Below the pieces are notes generated by a model. It searched no databases and was not told the origin of the DNA. It saw nothing but the letters and a program-made list of their open reading frames with translations. Below, in pieces: positions 1 to 10,200 of a stretch of DNA of 64,000 nt (its first letter is position 1; every line of letters starts with the position of its first letter). Position numbers and translations under genes: made by a program. The DNA is from Pseudothioclava sp033100795 (GTDB lineage Bacteria; Pseudomonadota; Alphaproteobacteria; Rhodobacterales; Rhodobacteraceae). The stretch covers positions 992,001 through 1,056,000 of the forward strand of contig NZ_JAWLVI010000001.1 in NCBI RefSeq assembly GCF_033100795.1, written 5' to 3'.

Positions 1-1640
1 ATCATCTCGCGCATCACGGTCAGGCGGTCTTCGTCGAAGAACATATGCTCGGTCCGGCACAGCCCGATCCCGTCCGCCTCGAACATCCGCGCGGTGCGCG
101 CGTCGTCGGGCGTGTCGGCATTGGCGCGAATACCGATGTCGCGCACATTGTCGGCCCAGTGCAGAAGCGTGCGGAACCCGTCATCCAGCGCAGGCTCCAG
201 CATCGCGGCAGCCCCCACAAGCACCTCGCCGTTGCTGCCGTCCAGCGTCACCACATCGCCTTCGCGGAAGATGCGCCCCTTGGGGCCGGTGAAATAGCGG
301 TCACGGAAGTTGATCTGGATTTCCGAGCACCCCACGATGCACGGCAGGCCAAGGCCGCGCGCAATCACCGCCGCGTGGCTGGTCATGCCGCCGCGCTCGG
401 TCAGCACCGCAACAGCGGCGTGCATACCGCGAATATCCTCGGGCGCGGTTTCGCGGCGCACCAGAATGCAGGGTTCATCGCGCGCGGCCATCGCCTGCGC
501 CGCCGAGGCCGTAAAGACGATCTTGCCCGTCGCAGCCCCCGGCGAGGCCGCAATGCCGCGCGCCAGCACATCGCGCGGCGCGCGCGGATCAACCTGATAG
601 TGCAACAGCTCGGACAGCGCGCGCGGTTCGACCCGCAGCAACGCATCCTCGCGCGGGATCACCCCCGCCTCCGCCAGATCGACCGCAATCCGCACCGCCG
701 CGCGGGACGACCGCACCACCCGCACCGCGTCGATAATCGCCAGATTACCGCTTGCGATGGCAAATTCGAGCTGCATTTCCTCGCGCAGTTTCTGCCGCGC
801 GCCCGCGCCATGCTTGATCAGCTCGGCAAAAATCTCGGGTGAGGCCTCTTCGAGCGAGGCACCACGCGGGTCGCGCGTCAGATACAGCGCCTCGATCACC
901 TCTTTGCGCCCCTGACTTTGGCCACGAAAGCGCCCCGTCACCTGCCCGCTTCCGGTCACGCTATCGACAAACTGGATCGTCCCCGAACCGGACAGCCCTG
1001 GCCCGATACCAAGCGCCATATCCTGCACCACCAGCCCCAGCACCGCATCAATCGGCGCACCCTTGGCCTGACGCAAAAGCCGCGCGGTCGTCCCCTCCCA
1101 CGCGCGCGCCATCGAGCGCAGCACATGAGCCAGCTGCGTGGCGGCATCTTGCGGGAACGGCTCGTCCATCTCGGAGAAATAGACGTCCAGCGTGCGGCGC
1201 AGCACCCCCGGCCCCGGTTCGTCGGCAAACATATCCGGGTCAAGCCGCGCCACGTGGGTCGCGTAATTCTGCACAAAGCGCAGATACAGCGCCTCGGCCG
1301 CCTCGGCGCCGTGCGTTTCTGTCAGGCGCGCCAGCATGGTCGCATTCATGCCGACATTCAGCACCGTGCCCGGCCCGCCCCATTCAGGGTTCTCCGGCGA
1401 GCCTCGCACCGAAACAAGGAATTCCTGCCCCAGCAGTTTCGTCAGAATAGCCGTATCAATATATTGCCCCGCCGCGATTGCCCGCACCGTTTCACACGGC
1501 AGCGCCACCGTGCGCGGCACGGGCAGCTCCAGCCGGATCAGGCGCTGCAGGCATTTCGCGCGCCAGCCGTGGGTTGTCGTCTTGATCGGCGCCGAGGGCG
1601 TCAGTTCGACAAATTCCATCTGTTCCGGGGCTTTCTGCAT
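1..1640 (-). CDS. Pyruvate phosphate dikinase-like protein (PPDK family), C-terminus beyond window
   Basis: About 546 codons are present. The phosphohistidine (swivelling) domain is clear: GGMTSHAAVIARGLGLPC holds the phospho-accepting His, about residue 422. After it the PEP/pyruvate domain begins (GLCRTEHMFF near the edge). The family interconverts pyruvate + ATP + Pi and PEP + AMP + PPi. The ATG at 1640 follows AAGAAGGA. The N-terminal nucleotide-binding part is divergent: it starts late (PPDK usually opens with a GGKG-type loop), reads SVRGSPENPEWGGPG where PPDK has SVRSGA, and has TGRFRGQSQGRKEV where I recall GEFxxNAQGEDVVAG. It may therefore not use ATP normally. It lies just downstream of glyS in the same direction, 115 nt away, with a GC-rich hairpin (1709-1738) between them. 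The family is sure; activity is not. Confidence 0.85.
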   Translation of the reverse strand, partial: MQKAPEQMEFVELTPSAPIKTTTHGWRAKCLQRLIRLELPVPRTVALPCETVRAIAAGQYIDTAILTKLLGQEFLVSVRGSPENPEWGGPGTVLNVGMNATMLARLTETHGAEAAEALYLRFVQNYATHVARLDPDMFADEPGPGVLRRTLDVYFSEMDEPFPQDAATQLAHVLRSMARAWEGTTARLLRQAKGAPIDAVLGLVVQDMALGIGPGLSGSGTIQFVDSVTGSGQVTGRFRGQSQGRKEVIEALYLTRDPRGASLEEASPEIFAELIKHGAGARQKLREEMQLEFAIASGNLAIIDAVRVVRSSRAAVRIAVDLAEAGVIPREDALLRVEPRALSELLHYQVDPRAPRDVLARGIAASPGAATGKIVFTASAAQAMAARDEPCILVRRETAPEDIRGMHAAVAVLTERGGMTSHAAVIARGLGLPCIVGCSEIQINFRDRYFTGPKGRIFREGDVVTLDGSNGEVLVGAAAMLEPALDDGFRTLLHWADNVRDIGIRANADTPDDARTARMFEADGIGLCRTEHMFFDEDRLTVMREM

Positions 1641-1755
1641 CGCAGCATCCTTCTTTGATGACCGCAGGATAGGCAGAAACCGGCCATACGCAAGCGTAAC
1701 AAATGCATGACGGGCGCGAAGTTTCCCCCGCGCCCGCCGAAAGATGCCGAAAGCC

Positions 1756-3816
1756 TTAGCCTTCGAGTTTGGTCAGGTCCGCAACCGACAGGCAAATCTG
1801 CCGGATACGCGAGAGCAGGTTCAGGCGGTTGCGGCGCACGATCGCGTTGTCCGAGTTCACCTGAACAGCCGTGAAGAAGGCGTCAATCGGGGCGCGCAGC
1901 GTGGCCATCTCGGCCATGACGGCGGCGAAATCCTCGGCCTTGAGCGCGGGGCCGATGGCGGCCTCGGCAGCGTCCAGCGCGGCGAACAGCGCCTTTTCGC
2001 TGTCATCCTCGGCGAATTTCGGGTCGGCGCCGAAGGAGTATTCCACGCCGTCCTTTTCCTCGGCCTGCGTCAGAATGTTATTCGCGCGCTTGAAGCCCTG
2101 GATCAGGTTTTCACCGTCGTCGGTTTTCAGGAAAGCGCCCAGTGCCTCGGCCCGTTTCACGACCAGCGTCAGGTCGTCCGCGCCCTCCATCGCGAGAACC
2201 GCGTCGATCACATCATGGCGCACACCCTGATCGCGCAGGAACACCTTGAGGCGATCATGGAAGAAGGCAAGGAGATCGGATGCATCCACTTCGGCATTTG
2301 CCTTGCCAAACCAGTTCGCAAGGTTCGCCCGCAGCCCGTTCACCAGCACCAGCCGGATCACGCCAAGGGCGGCGCGGCGCAGTGCAAAGGGGTCTTTCGA
2401 GCCCGTGGGCTTTTCATCAATTGCCCAGAAGCCGGTCAGCGTGTCGATCTTGTCGGCCAGCGCCACGGCGACCGAAACGGGTTCGGTCGGCACATCGTCC
2501 GACGGCCCCAGCGGCGCGTAGTGGTCGCGGCATGCATCGGCCACGGCCTCGGGCAGATTTGCACTTTTCGCATAATATCGCCCCATGATCCCCTGCAATT
2601 CGGGGAATTCATAGACCATTTCCGACCTAAGGTCCGATTTGGCCACCCGCGCGGCCTCGGCGGCCAGATCGGGCGAGGCACCGACCACGGGCGCGATCTC
2701 GCGCGCCAAAGCCTCGATCCGCTCAACGCGCGCGCCCTGACTGCCCAGCTTGTTGTGGAAGGTCACATTCGCCAGCCCCGCGCCCATGCCCTCAAGCCCC
2801 TCGGACTTGACCGTGCGCAGGTCGTTCTCCCAGAAGAATTTAGCATCCGACAGACGCGCCGACAGCACCTTGAGGTTGCCCTTCAGGATCGTCTCGCCAT
2901 TGTCGGCGGTCTCGCGGTTCGCGACCGTCACAAATCCCTCGATCCGGCCGGTTTTCGGGTTCTTCACCGAGAAAAACTTCTGGTGCTCTTTCATCGAGGT
3001 TTGCAGCACCTCGGGCGGCAGGCCCAGAAAATCGTCGGCAATATCGCCCAGAAGCGCGACCGGCCATTCGACCAGCCCCGCGACCTCGGTCAGAAGCCCC
3101 TTGTCCTCGACCAGCTCCAGCCCGCGCGCGAAAGCCATGTTCTGCGCGTCGTGCCAGATGGTTGCGGCGCGTTCCTCGCTATCCAGAACCACCTTGGCGG
3201 CCTTCAGCTTGGCGGCGTAATCATCGAACCCCGTCACGGCAAACGCATCGGGCGCCATAAAGCGGTGCCCGCGCGTGATGTTGCCCGCCTCGATCCCATC
3301 CACCGACATCGGCACAACCTCGGCGCCGGCCTCGTCGGTCAGGATGCACAGGATCGAGTGCAGCGGGCGCACCCACCGTAGCGAGCCAGAGCCCCAACGC
3401 ATCGACTTGGGCCAGGGGAAATTGCGGATCGTGCGCTCCAGCACATCAGCCACGATCTCGGCGGCAGGGCGACCGGGTTTCTCGGTCACGGCAAAATAGA
3501 CCTGCCCTTTTTTGTCGTCGCGAACCTCAAGCTGGTCCATCGAAAGGCCGGTCGAGCGCAGGAAACCGTCAATCGCGGGCTGCGGCGCGTCGGTTTTCGG
3601 ACCCTTGCGCTCTTCGCGCAGGTTCGGGCTTTCCTTGGTCAGCCCCTCCAGCGCCAGCACCAGACGGCGCGGCGTCGAAAGCGCTTGCGCATGGGCATAG
3701 GTCAGCCCCGCCTCGACCAGACCATCGGTCACAAGTTTCTTCAGATCCTCGCGGGCGCGGCCCTGCATACGGGCGGGCATCTCCTCGGAGAAAAGCTCAA
3801 TCAACAGATCCGGCAT
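1756..3816 (-). CDS. glyS: Glycyl-tRNA synthetase beta subunit
   Basis: 686 aa, the usual size for the beta subunit of the bacterial alpha2beta2 glycyl-tRNA synthetase, which charges tRNA-Gly with glycine in the cytoplasm. The N-terminus MPDLLIELFSEEMPARM and the block KSDLRSEMVYEFPELQGIMG (about residues 390-410) are hallmarks of GlyS; the C-terminal third is the DALR-like anticodon-binding region. The gene follows the small membrane protein gene by one base (that stop at 3818-3820, this start at 3816), so the three genes glyQ-orf-glyS are almost certainly one transcript. No internal break is seen. Confidence 0.97.
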   Translation of the reverse strand: MPDLLIELFSEEMPARMQGRAREDLKKLVTDGLVEAGLTYAHAQALSTPRRLVLALEGLTKESPNLREERKGPKTDAPQPAIDGFLRSTGLSMDQLEVRDDKKGQVYFAVTEKPGRPAAEIVADVLERTIRNFPWPKSMRWGSGSLRWVRPLHSILCILTDEAGAEVVPMSVDGIEAGNITRGHRFMAPDAFAVTGFDDYAAKLKAAKVVLDSEERAATIWHDAQNMAFARGLELVEDKGLLTEVAGLVEWPVALLGDIADDFLGLPPEVLQTSMKEHQKFFSVKNPKTGRIEGFVTVANRETADNGETILKGNLKVLSARLSDAKFFWENDLRTVKSEGLEGMGAGLANVTFHNKLGSQGARVERIEALAREIAPVVGASPDLAAEAARVAKSDLRSEMVYEFPELQGIMGRYYAKSANLPEAVADACRDHYAPLGPSDDVPTEPVSVAVALADKIDTLTGFWAIDEKPTGSKDPFALRRAALGVIRLVLVNGLRANLANWFGKANAEVDASDLLAFFHDRLKVFLRDQGVRHDVIDAVLAMEGADDLTLVVKRAEALGAFLKTDDGENLIQGFKRANNILTQAEEKDGVEYSFGADPKFAEDDSEKALFAALDAAEAAIGPALKAEDFAAVMAEMATLRAPIDAFFTAVQVNSDNAIVRRNRLNLLSRIRQICLSVADLTKLEG

Positions 3817-3817
3817 G

Positions 3818-4294
3818 TCACTTCTCCGCCTTCTCGTTCAGCTGGTGCCACGCAAAGGCGCGGCCATCAGGGTAAATTGCGACGACCCGGTCAACGCCGG
3901 GCTTGATATCTTGTTCAGAGAGAAAGGCGACAGCAGCGCCTGCCTCAAGGTCCGCACCGATCCGCGCGGCATCGAAACACTCAAACCAGCCCGGCCCGTG
4001 CAGGGGCGTGGCGGCATCGTAAATCGCGAAGGTCTCGGTCAGCATGGCCAGCGAGAGCGGCGTGTGAAAGCAGCCGCGAAACCGCAGGGGCGAGCTGTCG
4101 GCATCAATCCCCGAAAAGCTGTCGGCAAGGATCGCCTCGGGCTGACCGCTATCAATCGAGGTCAGCCGGATTTCAGCGGCGGGCGCCGATACGGGCAGTT
4201 CCTGATAATAGCCGTATTCCTGCGCATACCAGACAGCCGCGCCGGTCAGGAGCGCCGTCAGCACGAGGAACCCTCCGACGAACTTGCCATTCAC
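3818..4294 (-). CDS. Small membrane-anchored protein between glyQ and glyS (DUF6446-like)
   Basis: 158 aa from a GTG start at 4294 whose first bases overlap the glyQ stop (GTGA, 4 nt); a longer reading from 4441 would run through glyQ and is unlikely. VNGKFVGGFLVLTALLTGAA forms an N-terminal membrane segment (residues 2-22), and the rest is predicted periplasmic. It contains RFRGCFHTPLSLAML and GWFECFDAARIG, with two Cys. I recall a Rhodobacterales family (DUF6446) with this start and position; that is from memory. The function is unknown. Its place inside the glyQ-glyS operon implies co-expression with the synthetase but does not prove a shared role. Confidence 0.8.
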   Translation of the reverse strand: MNGKFVGGFLVLTALLTGAAVWYAQEYGYYQELPVSAPAAEIRLTSIDSGQPEAILADSFSGIDADSSPLRFRGCFHTPLSLAMLTETFAIYDAATPLHGPGWFECFDAARIGADLEAGAAVAFLSEQDIKPGVDRVVAIYPDGRAFAWHQLNEKAEK

Positions 4295-5211
4295 TGCGCA
4301 CCCCCGGCTTCGGTGGTGACGAAGGCATCTGCGCATTTCTTGGCCAGCGCACGGACGCGCCCGATATAGGCCTGACGCTCGGTGACCGAGATCACGCCGC
4401 GCGCATCGAGCAGGTTGAACAGATGCGAAGCCTTGATGCACTGGTCATAGGCCGGGTGCGCCATGACGATGCGCCGGCCCGCGCTATCGCATTCATCCGC
4501 CGCCAGAATACGCCCGCACTCGGCCTCGGCATCCTCGAAATGCTTGAGCAGCATGTCGGTATCGGCCTGATCGAAGTTCCAGCGCGAATATTCCTGCTCG
4601 GTCTGGCGGAATACGTCACCGTATTTCAGCGCGATCGGGGCGGACGGGTCGTTGTAGGGCATATCCATAACGTGATCGACGCCAAGCACATACATCGCCA
4701 GACGTTCAAGGCCATAGGTCAGCTCACCCGCGACCGGTTCGCAATCATGGCCACCGACCTGCTGGAAATAGGTGAACTGCGAGACTTCCATCCCGTCGCA
4801 CCAGACCTCCCAGCCAAGCCCCCACGCGCCAAGCGTCGGGCTTTCCCAGTCATCCTCGACAAAGCGGATGTCGTGCAGATCAAGGTCGATCCCGATCGCC
4901 GCCAGCGAGCCAAGATATAGCGCCTGAAGATCGGGCGGGGACGGTTTGATCAGCACCTGATACTGGTAATAGTGCTGCAAACGGTTCGGGTTTTCGCCGT
5001 AGCGACCATCCGTCGGGCGGCGCGAGGGCTGCACATAGGCGGCCGCCCAAGGCTTCCACCCAAGCGCGCGCAAGGTGGTCGCGGGGTGGAAGGTGCCTGC
5101 GCCGACCTCCATGTCATAGGGCTGGAGCACTGCGCACCCTTTCGAGGCCCAATAGGCCTGAAGGCGCAGGATGATCTCCTGGAACGAACGGGGGGCGGCA
5201 GGTTTCGACAT
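4291..5211 (-). CDS. glyQ: Glycyl-tRNA synthetase alpha subunit
   Basis: 306 aa, the normal length for the catalytic alpha subunit of the heterotetrameric class II glycyl-tRNA synthetase. Family blocks seen are SFQEIILRLQAYWASKGC at the N-terminus, GAGTFHPATTLRALG, and QPSRRPTDGRYGENPNRLQ, which contributes to the aminoacylation core. The C-terminal helices include RWNFDQADTDMLLKHFEDAE. The ATG at 5211 follows an AGAGG-type ribosome site. It is the first gene of the glyQ-orf-glyS operon and is divergent from the SPOR-domain gene; the 170 nt between them must carry both promoters. Confidence 0.97.
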   Translation of the reverse strand: MSKPAAPRSFQEIILRLQAYWASKGCAVLQPYDMEVGAGTFHPATTLRALGWKPWAAAYVQPSRRPTDGRYGENPNRLQHYYQYQVLIKPSPPDLQALYLGSLAAIGIDLDLHDIRFVEDDWESPTLGAWGLGWEVWCDGMEVSQFTYFQQVGGHDCEPVAGELTYGLERLAMYVLGVDHVMDMPYNDPSAPIALKYGDVFRQTEQEYSRWNFDQADTDMLLKHFEDAEAECGRILAADECDSAGRRIVMAHPAYDQCIKASHLFNLLDARGVISVTERQAYIGRVRALAKKCADAFVTTEAGGAQ

Positions 5212-5381
5212 CTCTCACCTCTGGCTGAAAGCGCCTCTTCTCTAGGCAAGGGGCGCGCAAGGGTCAACGCCCCCGAGGCGCCCGAAAGCCCCGATCACGC
5301 AGATTTCGCATTTTTAGGGTGACGCGGGCGCGCAAATCATTAGGTTCGGGCGAAATGAAAAACACGATATGGGTGATTGGT

Positions 5382-7151
5382 ATGAAGGTGCAGGCTCGGG
5401 CGGTGTCCGCAGTGGTCGGGGCATGTCTGACAGGGATGATCTGGACGGGGGCGGCATGGGCCGAGCCGGTCTGGGTGCAGGTCGAGGCGAAATCCTCGCT
5501 CGCGGATGCGCAACAACGCGCAAGCGAATGGGCGGGCGAGGTCGCGAATGTCGCGGGCTTCCAGATGTCAACCGGCTGGTATGCGATCGCGCTTGGCCCC
5601 TTTGATACCGAAGCCGAGGCCGACGAGGCCCGCCGCGAGATGCGCCGGAACGGGCAAATTCCGGCCGACGCCTATGTCACCGACGGCGGGCGCTTCCGGC
5701 AGCAATTCTGGCCGGTGGGGGCGAATCTGACGCTCGCGACGCCGGAATCCCCAGAGGCCGAACCCACCCAGCCCGAGGCACCGGAGCTTATTGCGACCGC
5801 AGAGCCTTCCCCGTCCGAAGAACCTGTCGAAACGCTGGCCGAGTCGCGCCGCTTCGAGGCCGGGCTTTCTCGCGATGAGCTGCGCGACATCCAGTCGGCG
5901 CTGGAATGGGAAGGCAGCTATTCGGGCGCCATCGACGGGCTGTTCGGGCGCGGCACGCGGGCCTCTATCGCGGATTGGCAGGGCAAGAGCGGGTTTGAAC
6001 AGACCGGCGTTCTGGCGACCAGCCAGTATTACGCGCTGATGGACAAGGTTGCCGCCGCCAAAGCCGCCTATGGGTTTGAAACCGTTGACGAAACGGAATC
6101 CGGTATTCGCATCACGCTGCCGACCGCGCTGGTCGAGTTCGACCATTACGACCCGCCCTTCGTCCATTTCCGCGAGAAGAACGGCTCGGGGCTGCGCATC
6201 CTGCTGATCTCGCAACAGGGCGATCAGGCGCATCTGTCGGGGCTGTATGATGCGATGCAGACGCTTGAAATCGTGCCGATGGACGGACCGCGCAGCCGCG
6301 ACCGCGCGGGCTTTACCCTGACGGGCGAGAACGCGCGCATCCGCTCGCATACCGAGGCCAGCCTGAAAAACGGTCTGATCAAAGGTTTTACGCTGGTCTA
6401 TCCGACAGAAAAACAGGCCGAAATGGCCCGTGTCCTGCAAGCGATGCAGCAAAGTTACGCCCCCATCGGATCGACCGCGCTGGACGACACGCTTGGCCAA
6501 CCGCTTGCGGTCTCGCCCGAGGCGCTGATGGCCGGGCTGAACGTGCGCAAGCCCGTGGCCTCGCATTCGGGGTTCTACACCGATGCGCAAGGCACGGTGC
6601 TGACAGCACGTTCAGGGTTTGAGACCTGCGGGCGCGTCACTATCGAAGACCACGACGCGACGGTCGCGCTGCGTGATGCAGCTCTTGGGATCGCGGTTCT
6701 GAAACCCGACACCCCGCTTGCTCCGGTCAGTGTGGCGGCCTTCGGGATCGACCAACCCGTCGCCGGATCGGCGGTTGCGGTGGCGGGGTTCTCTTACCCC
6801 GAGGCGCTTTCGGCCCCGGTTTTAAGCTTCGGCACGCTTTCCGACCTGTCGGGGCTGGCGGGCGAGGCAGATCAGGCACGACTGGCGGTTGCCACGCTTG
6901 ACGGCGACGTTGGCGGGCCGGTTCTGGATGCGACAGGCTCGGTCATCGGCGTGCTGATGGCGCGCCCCGAGGATGGCAGCAAACTCCTGCCCGATGACCT
7001 CTCGCTGGCGGTTCAGGCAATGTCGGTTGTTCCGGTGCTGGCCGAGAACGGCCTGGCGCCCGTGGCCTCGGATCGCTCGGGCGCGCTGGCCGCCGAGGAT
7101 CTGGCAGAGCTTGCCGATGGTATGGTCGTTCAGGTCGCCTGCTGGAACTGA
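5382..7151 (+). CDS. Exported SPOR / peptidoglycan-binding protein with degenerate trypsin-like domain
   Basis: 589 aa. The chosen ATG at 5382 gives a clean signal peptide (MKVQARAVSAVVGACLTG...GAAWA/EP); ATGs at 5355 and 5319 are in frame upstream and possible. Domains in order: SPOR-like (about 30-105, WYAIALGPFDTEAEADEARR); a Pro/Glu-rich linker; a PG_binding_1 repeat (about 165-225, LRDIQSALEWEGSYSGAIDG then LFGRGTRASI); and a trypsin-like fold (about 395-560). The protease signature GDSGGP reads GDVGGP (Ser to Val510), DIAVL reads GIAVL and the usual TAAH region reads TARSGF, so the whole triad appears lost. It probably binds the cell wall in the periplasm. No enzymatic role is inferred. 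Confidence 0.75.
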   Translation: MKVQARAVSAVVGACLTGMIWTGAAWAEPVWVQVEAKSSLADAQQRASEWAGEVANVAGFQMSTGWYAIALGPFDTEAEADEARREMRRNGQIPADAYVTDGGRFRQQFWPVGANLTLATPESPEAEPTQPEAPELIATAEPSPSEEPVETLAESRRFEAGLSRDELRDIQSALEWEGSYSGAIDGLFGRGTRASIADWQGKSGFEQTGVLATSQYYALMDKVAAAKAAYGFETVDETESGIRITLPTALVEFDHYDPPFVHFREKNGSGLRILLISQQGDQAHLSGLYDAMQTLEIVPMDGPRSRDRAGFTLTGENARIRSHTEASLKNGLIKGFTLVYPTEKQAEMARVLQAMQQSYAPIGSTALDDTLGQPLAVSPEALMAGLNVRKPVASHSGFYTDAQGTVLTARSGFETCGRVTIEDHDATVALRDAALGIAVLKPDTPLAPVSVAAFGIDQPVAGSAVAVAGFSYPEALSAPVLSFGTLSDLSGLAGEADQARLAVATLDGDVGGPVLDATGSVIGVLMARPEDGSKLLPDDLSLAVQAMSVVPVLAENGLAPVASDRSGALAAEDLAELADGMVVQVACWN

Positions 7152-7154
7152 CCA

Positions 7155-7190
7155 ATAAAAAGGGGGGCCGCGAAGCCCCCCTTCTTCGTT
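7155..7190. terminator. Bidirectional terminator between SPOR gene and pyc
   Basis: The stem GGGGGGC (7162-7168) / GCCCCCC (7175-7181) has a 6-nt loop, flanked by AATAAAAA on the left (a T run when read on the minus strand) and TTCTTCGTT on the right. It lies between two convergent genes and can serve both. Confidence 0.8.
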
Positions 7191-7206
7191 CTATCGCTCC
7201 GCGCGC

Positions 7207-10200
7207 TTATTCCAGCTCGATCAACAGGTCTTTCGCGTCGATCTGCTGACCGGCGGTGACGTGGACCGCCTTCACGGTCGCGGCGCGGTCGGCATGGATG
7301 CCGGTTTCCATCTTCATCGCCTCGATCGTCAGCAGCATATCGCCCGCATTGACCTTCTGGCCCGCACTGACCGTTACAGCCGCAACTGCGCCGGGCATCG
7401 GCGCGCCGATGTGGTTCGGATTGCCCTGATCGGCCTTGGGCTGCGCTTTGGTGTTGGCCTTGACCGCACGGTTTGGCACACGCACGGCACGCGGCTGACC
7501 GTTGAGTTCGAAGAACACCTTCACATCGCCCGCCTCGTCGGTTTCACCCTGCGCCACAAAGCGGATTTCCAGCGTCTTGCCGGGGTCGATCTCGGCCGAG
7601 ATCTGCTGGCCAGGCTCCATCCCGTAGAAGAACATCCTGGTCGGCAGCGTGCGCACCGGACCATAGCTGCGGTGACGCCCCATGTAATCAAGGAAGACCT
7701 TGGGATACATCAGATAGCCCGCCAGATCCTCGTCATCGACGCTAAAGCCGTTAAGCTCCGCCGAGAGTTTGGCGCGGGTTTCCTCAAGGTCGATGGCCGC
7801 CAGATGCTTGCCGGGGCGTTCCGTGTTGGGCGCCTCGTCTTTGAGCACCTTCTTCACGATCCCTGCCGGGAACCCGCCAGGAGGCTGGCCCAGATTGCCG
7901 CGCATCATGTCGATCACACTATCGGGGAAGGCCACTTCGGTTTTCGGGTCTTCGACCTGCGCCTTGGTGATGCCCTGCGCCACCATCATCAGCGCCATGT
8001 CGCCCACGACCTTCGACGACGGCGTCACCTTGACGATGTCCCCGAAAATCTGGTTCGCATCGGCATAGGATTGCGCCACCTCGTGCCAGCGCTCCTCCAG
8101 CCCCATCGAGCGCGCCTGCGCCTTGAGGTTGGTGAACTGGCCGCCGGGCATTTCGTGCAGATAGACCTCGGAGGCAGGGGCCGCGAGGCCGCTTTCAAAG
8201 GCGGTATACTGCCCGCGCACGGCCTCCCAGTAGTTCGACAGGCGGCGGATCGCGCCGATGTCGAGACCGGTGTCACGCTCGGTATTGGCAAGCGCCTCGA
8301 CGATCGAGCCAAGGCAGGGCTGCGAGGTGCCGCCCGAGAACGCGTCCATCGCCGCATCGACCGCGTCGACGCCCGCATCGGCAGCCGCCAGAACGGTTGC
8401 GCCCGCGATGCCGCTGGTGTCATGGGTGTGGAAGTGGATCGGCAGGCCGACCTCTTCCTTCAGCGCCTTGACCAGAACCCGCGCGGCCGCCGGTTTCAAC
8501 AAGCCCGCCATGTCCTTCAGGCCCAGAACATGGGCGCCAGCGGCCTCCAGTTCCTTGGCCATGCCGACATAGTATTTCAGGTCATATTTGGCCCGGTTCG
8601 GGTCCAGAATATCGCCCGTGTAGCAGATCGTGCCTTCGCAAACCTTGCCCGCCTCGACCACGGCATCCATCGCGACACGCATGTTCTCGACCCAGTTGAG
8701 GCTGTCGAACACGCGGAACACATCAACGCCCGAACTTGCAGCCTGACGCACAAAGAACTGCACCACATTGTCGGGGTAGTTCGTATAGCCCACCCCGTTC
8801 GAGGCGCGCAGCAGCATCTGCGTCATCACATTCGGCATCGCCGCGCGGATGTCGCGCAGGCGCTGCCACGGGCATTCCTGCAAGAAGCGGTAGGCCACGT
8901 CGAAGGTCGCCCCGCCCCAGCATTCAACCGAGAACAGATCGCCCAACTGCGACGCATAGGCGGGCGCGGCCTTGATCATGTCGATCGAACGCATCCGCGT
9001 CGCCAGAAGCGACTGGTGGCCATCGCGCATCGTGGTGTCGGTCAGCAGCAGCTTCTTCTGCGCCTTCATCCAGTCGGCAACCGCCTGCGGACCCTTTTCC
9101 TCCAGCAGGTTGCGCGTGCCGGGCAGAACTGTGCCCTTTGCGGCGGGAGCCTTGGGCGCGCGCGCCTCGGCATGCGGCTTGGCGCGGCCCGCCGTCTCGG
9201 GGTGCCCGTTCACGGTGATGTCCGCGATATAGGTCAGGATCTTGGTGCCACGGTCGCGGCGCTTTTTGAACTGGAACAGGTCGGGAGTGGTGTCGATGAA
9301 CTTCGTCGAATAGCTCATATCCAGGAAGGTCGGATGCTTGAGCAGGTTGATAACGAAGTCGATATTCGTGCTGACACCGCGAATACGGAACTCGCGCAGG
9401 GCACGGTCCATCCGGTGGATCGCGGCATCGGGCGTCTGCGCCCAAGCAGTCACCTTGACCAGAAGCGAGTCGTAATAGCGCGTGATCACACCACCCGCAT
9501 AAGCCGTGCCACCATCAAGGCGAATGCCCATACCAGTGGCCGAACGGTAGGCCGCGATCCGGCCATAGTCGGGGATGAAGTTGTTCTGCGGGTCTTCGGT
9601 CGTCACGCGGCACTGGAGCGCGTGACCCGACAGAGTGACATCCTCTTGCCGCGCGACCCCCGTCGCCTCGGCCAGCGTCGCGCCTTCGGCAATACGGATT
9701 TGCGATTGCACGATGTCGATGCCGGTCACCTGTTCGGTGACGGTATGTTCGACCTGCACGCGCGGGTTTACCTCGATGAAATAGAACGCGCCCGATTCCA
9801 TATCCATCAGGAATTCAACGGTGCCCGCGTTCTGATAGCCAACCGCCTGACCAATCTTCAGCGCCAGCGCGCAGACCTCGGCGCGTTGTTCGGCGCTCAG
9901 ATAGGGGGCGGGCGCGCGCTCGACAACCTTCTGGTTGCGGCGCTGAACCGAACAGTCGCGCTCGAACAGATGGTAAAGCCCGCCGTGGGTATCGCCCAGA
10001 AGCTGCACCTCGACGTGACGCGCGCGGATGATCATCTTTTCCAGATAACCTTCGCCGTTACCAAAGGCGGCCTCGGCCTCGCGGCGGCCTTCGCGGACTT
10101 TCTCGACCAGCTCGTCTTCGGACAGGATCGGGCGCATACCGCGGCCACCGCCACCCCAGCTCGCCTTGAGCATCAGCGGATAGCCGATCTCGGCGGCTTC

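Noticed and set aside
1744..3381. 545-codon open frame on the + strand opposite glyS
   Set aside because: Shadow of glyS: high-GC codon bias on the minus strand keeps the opposite frame open. No ribosome site, and glyS is unmistakable.
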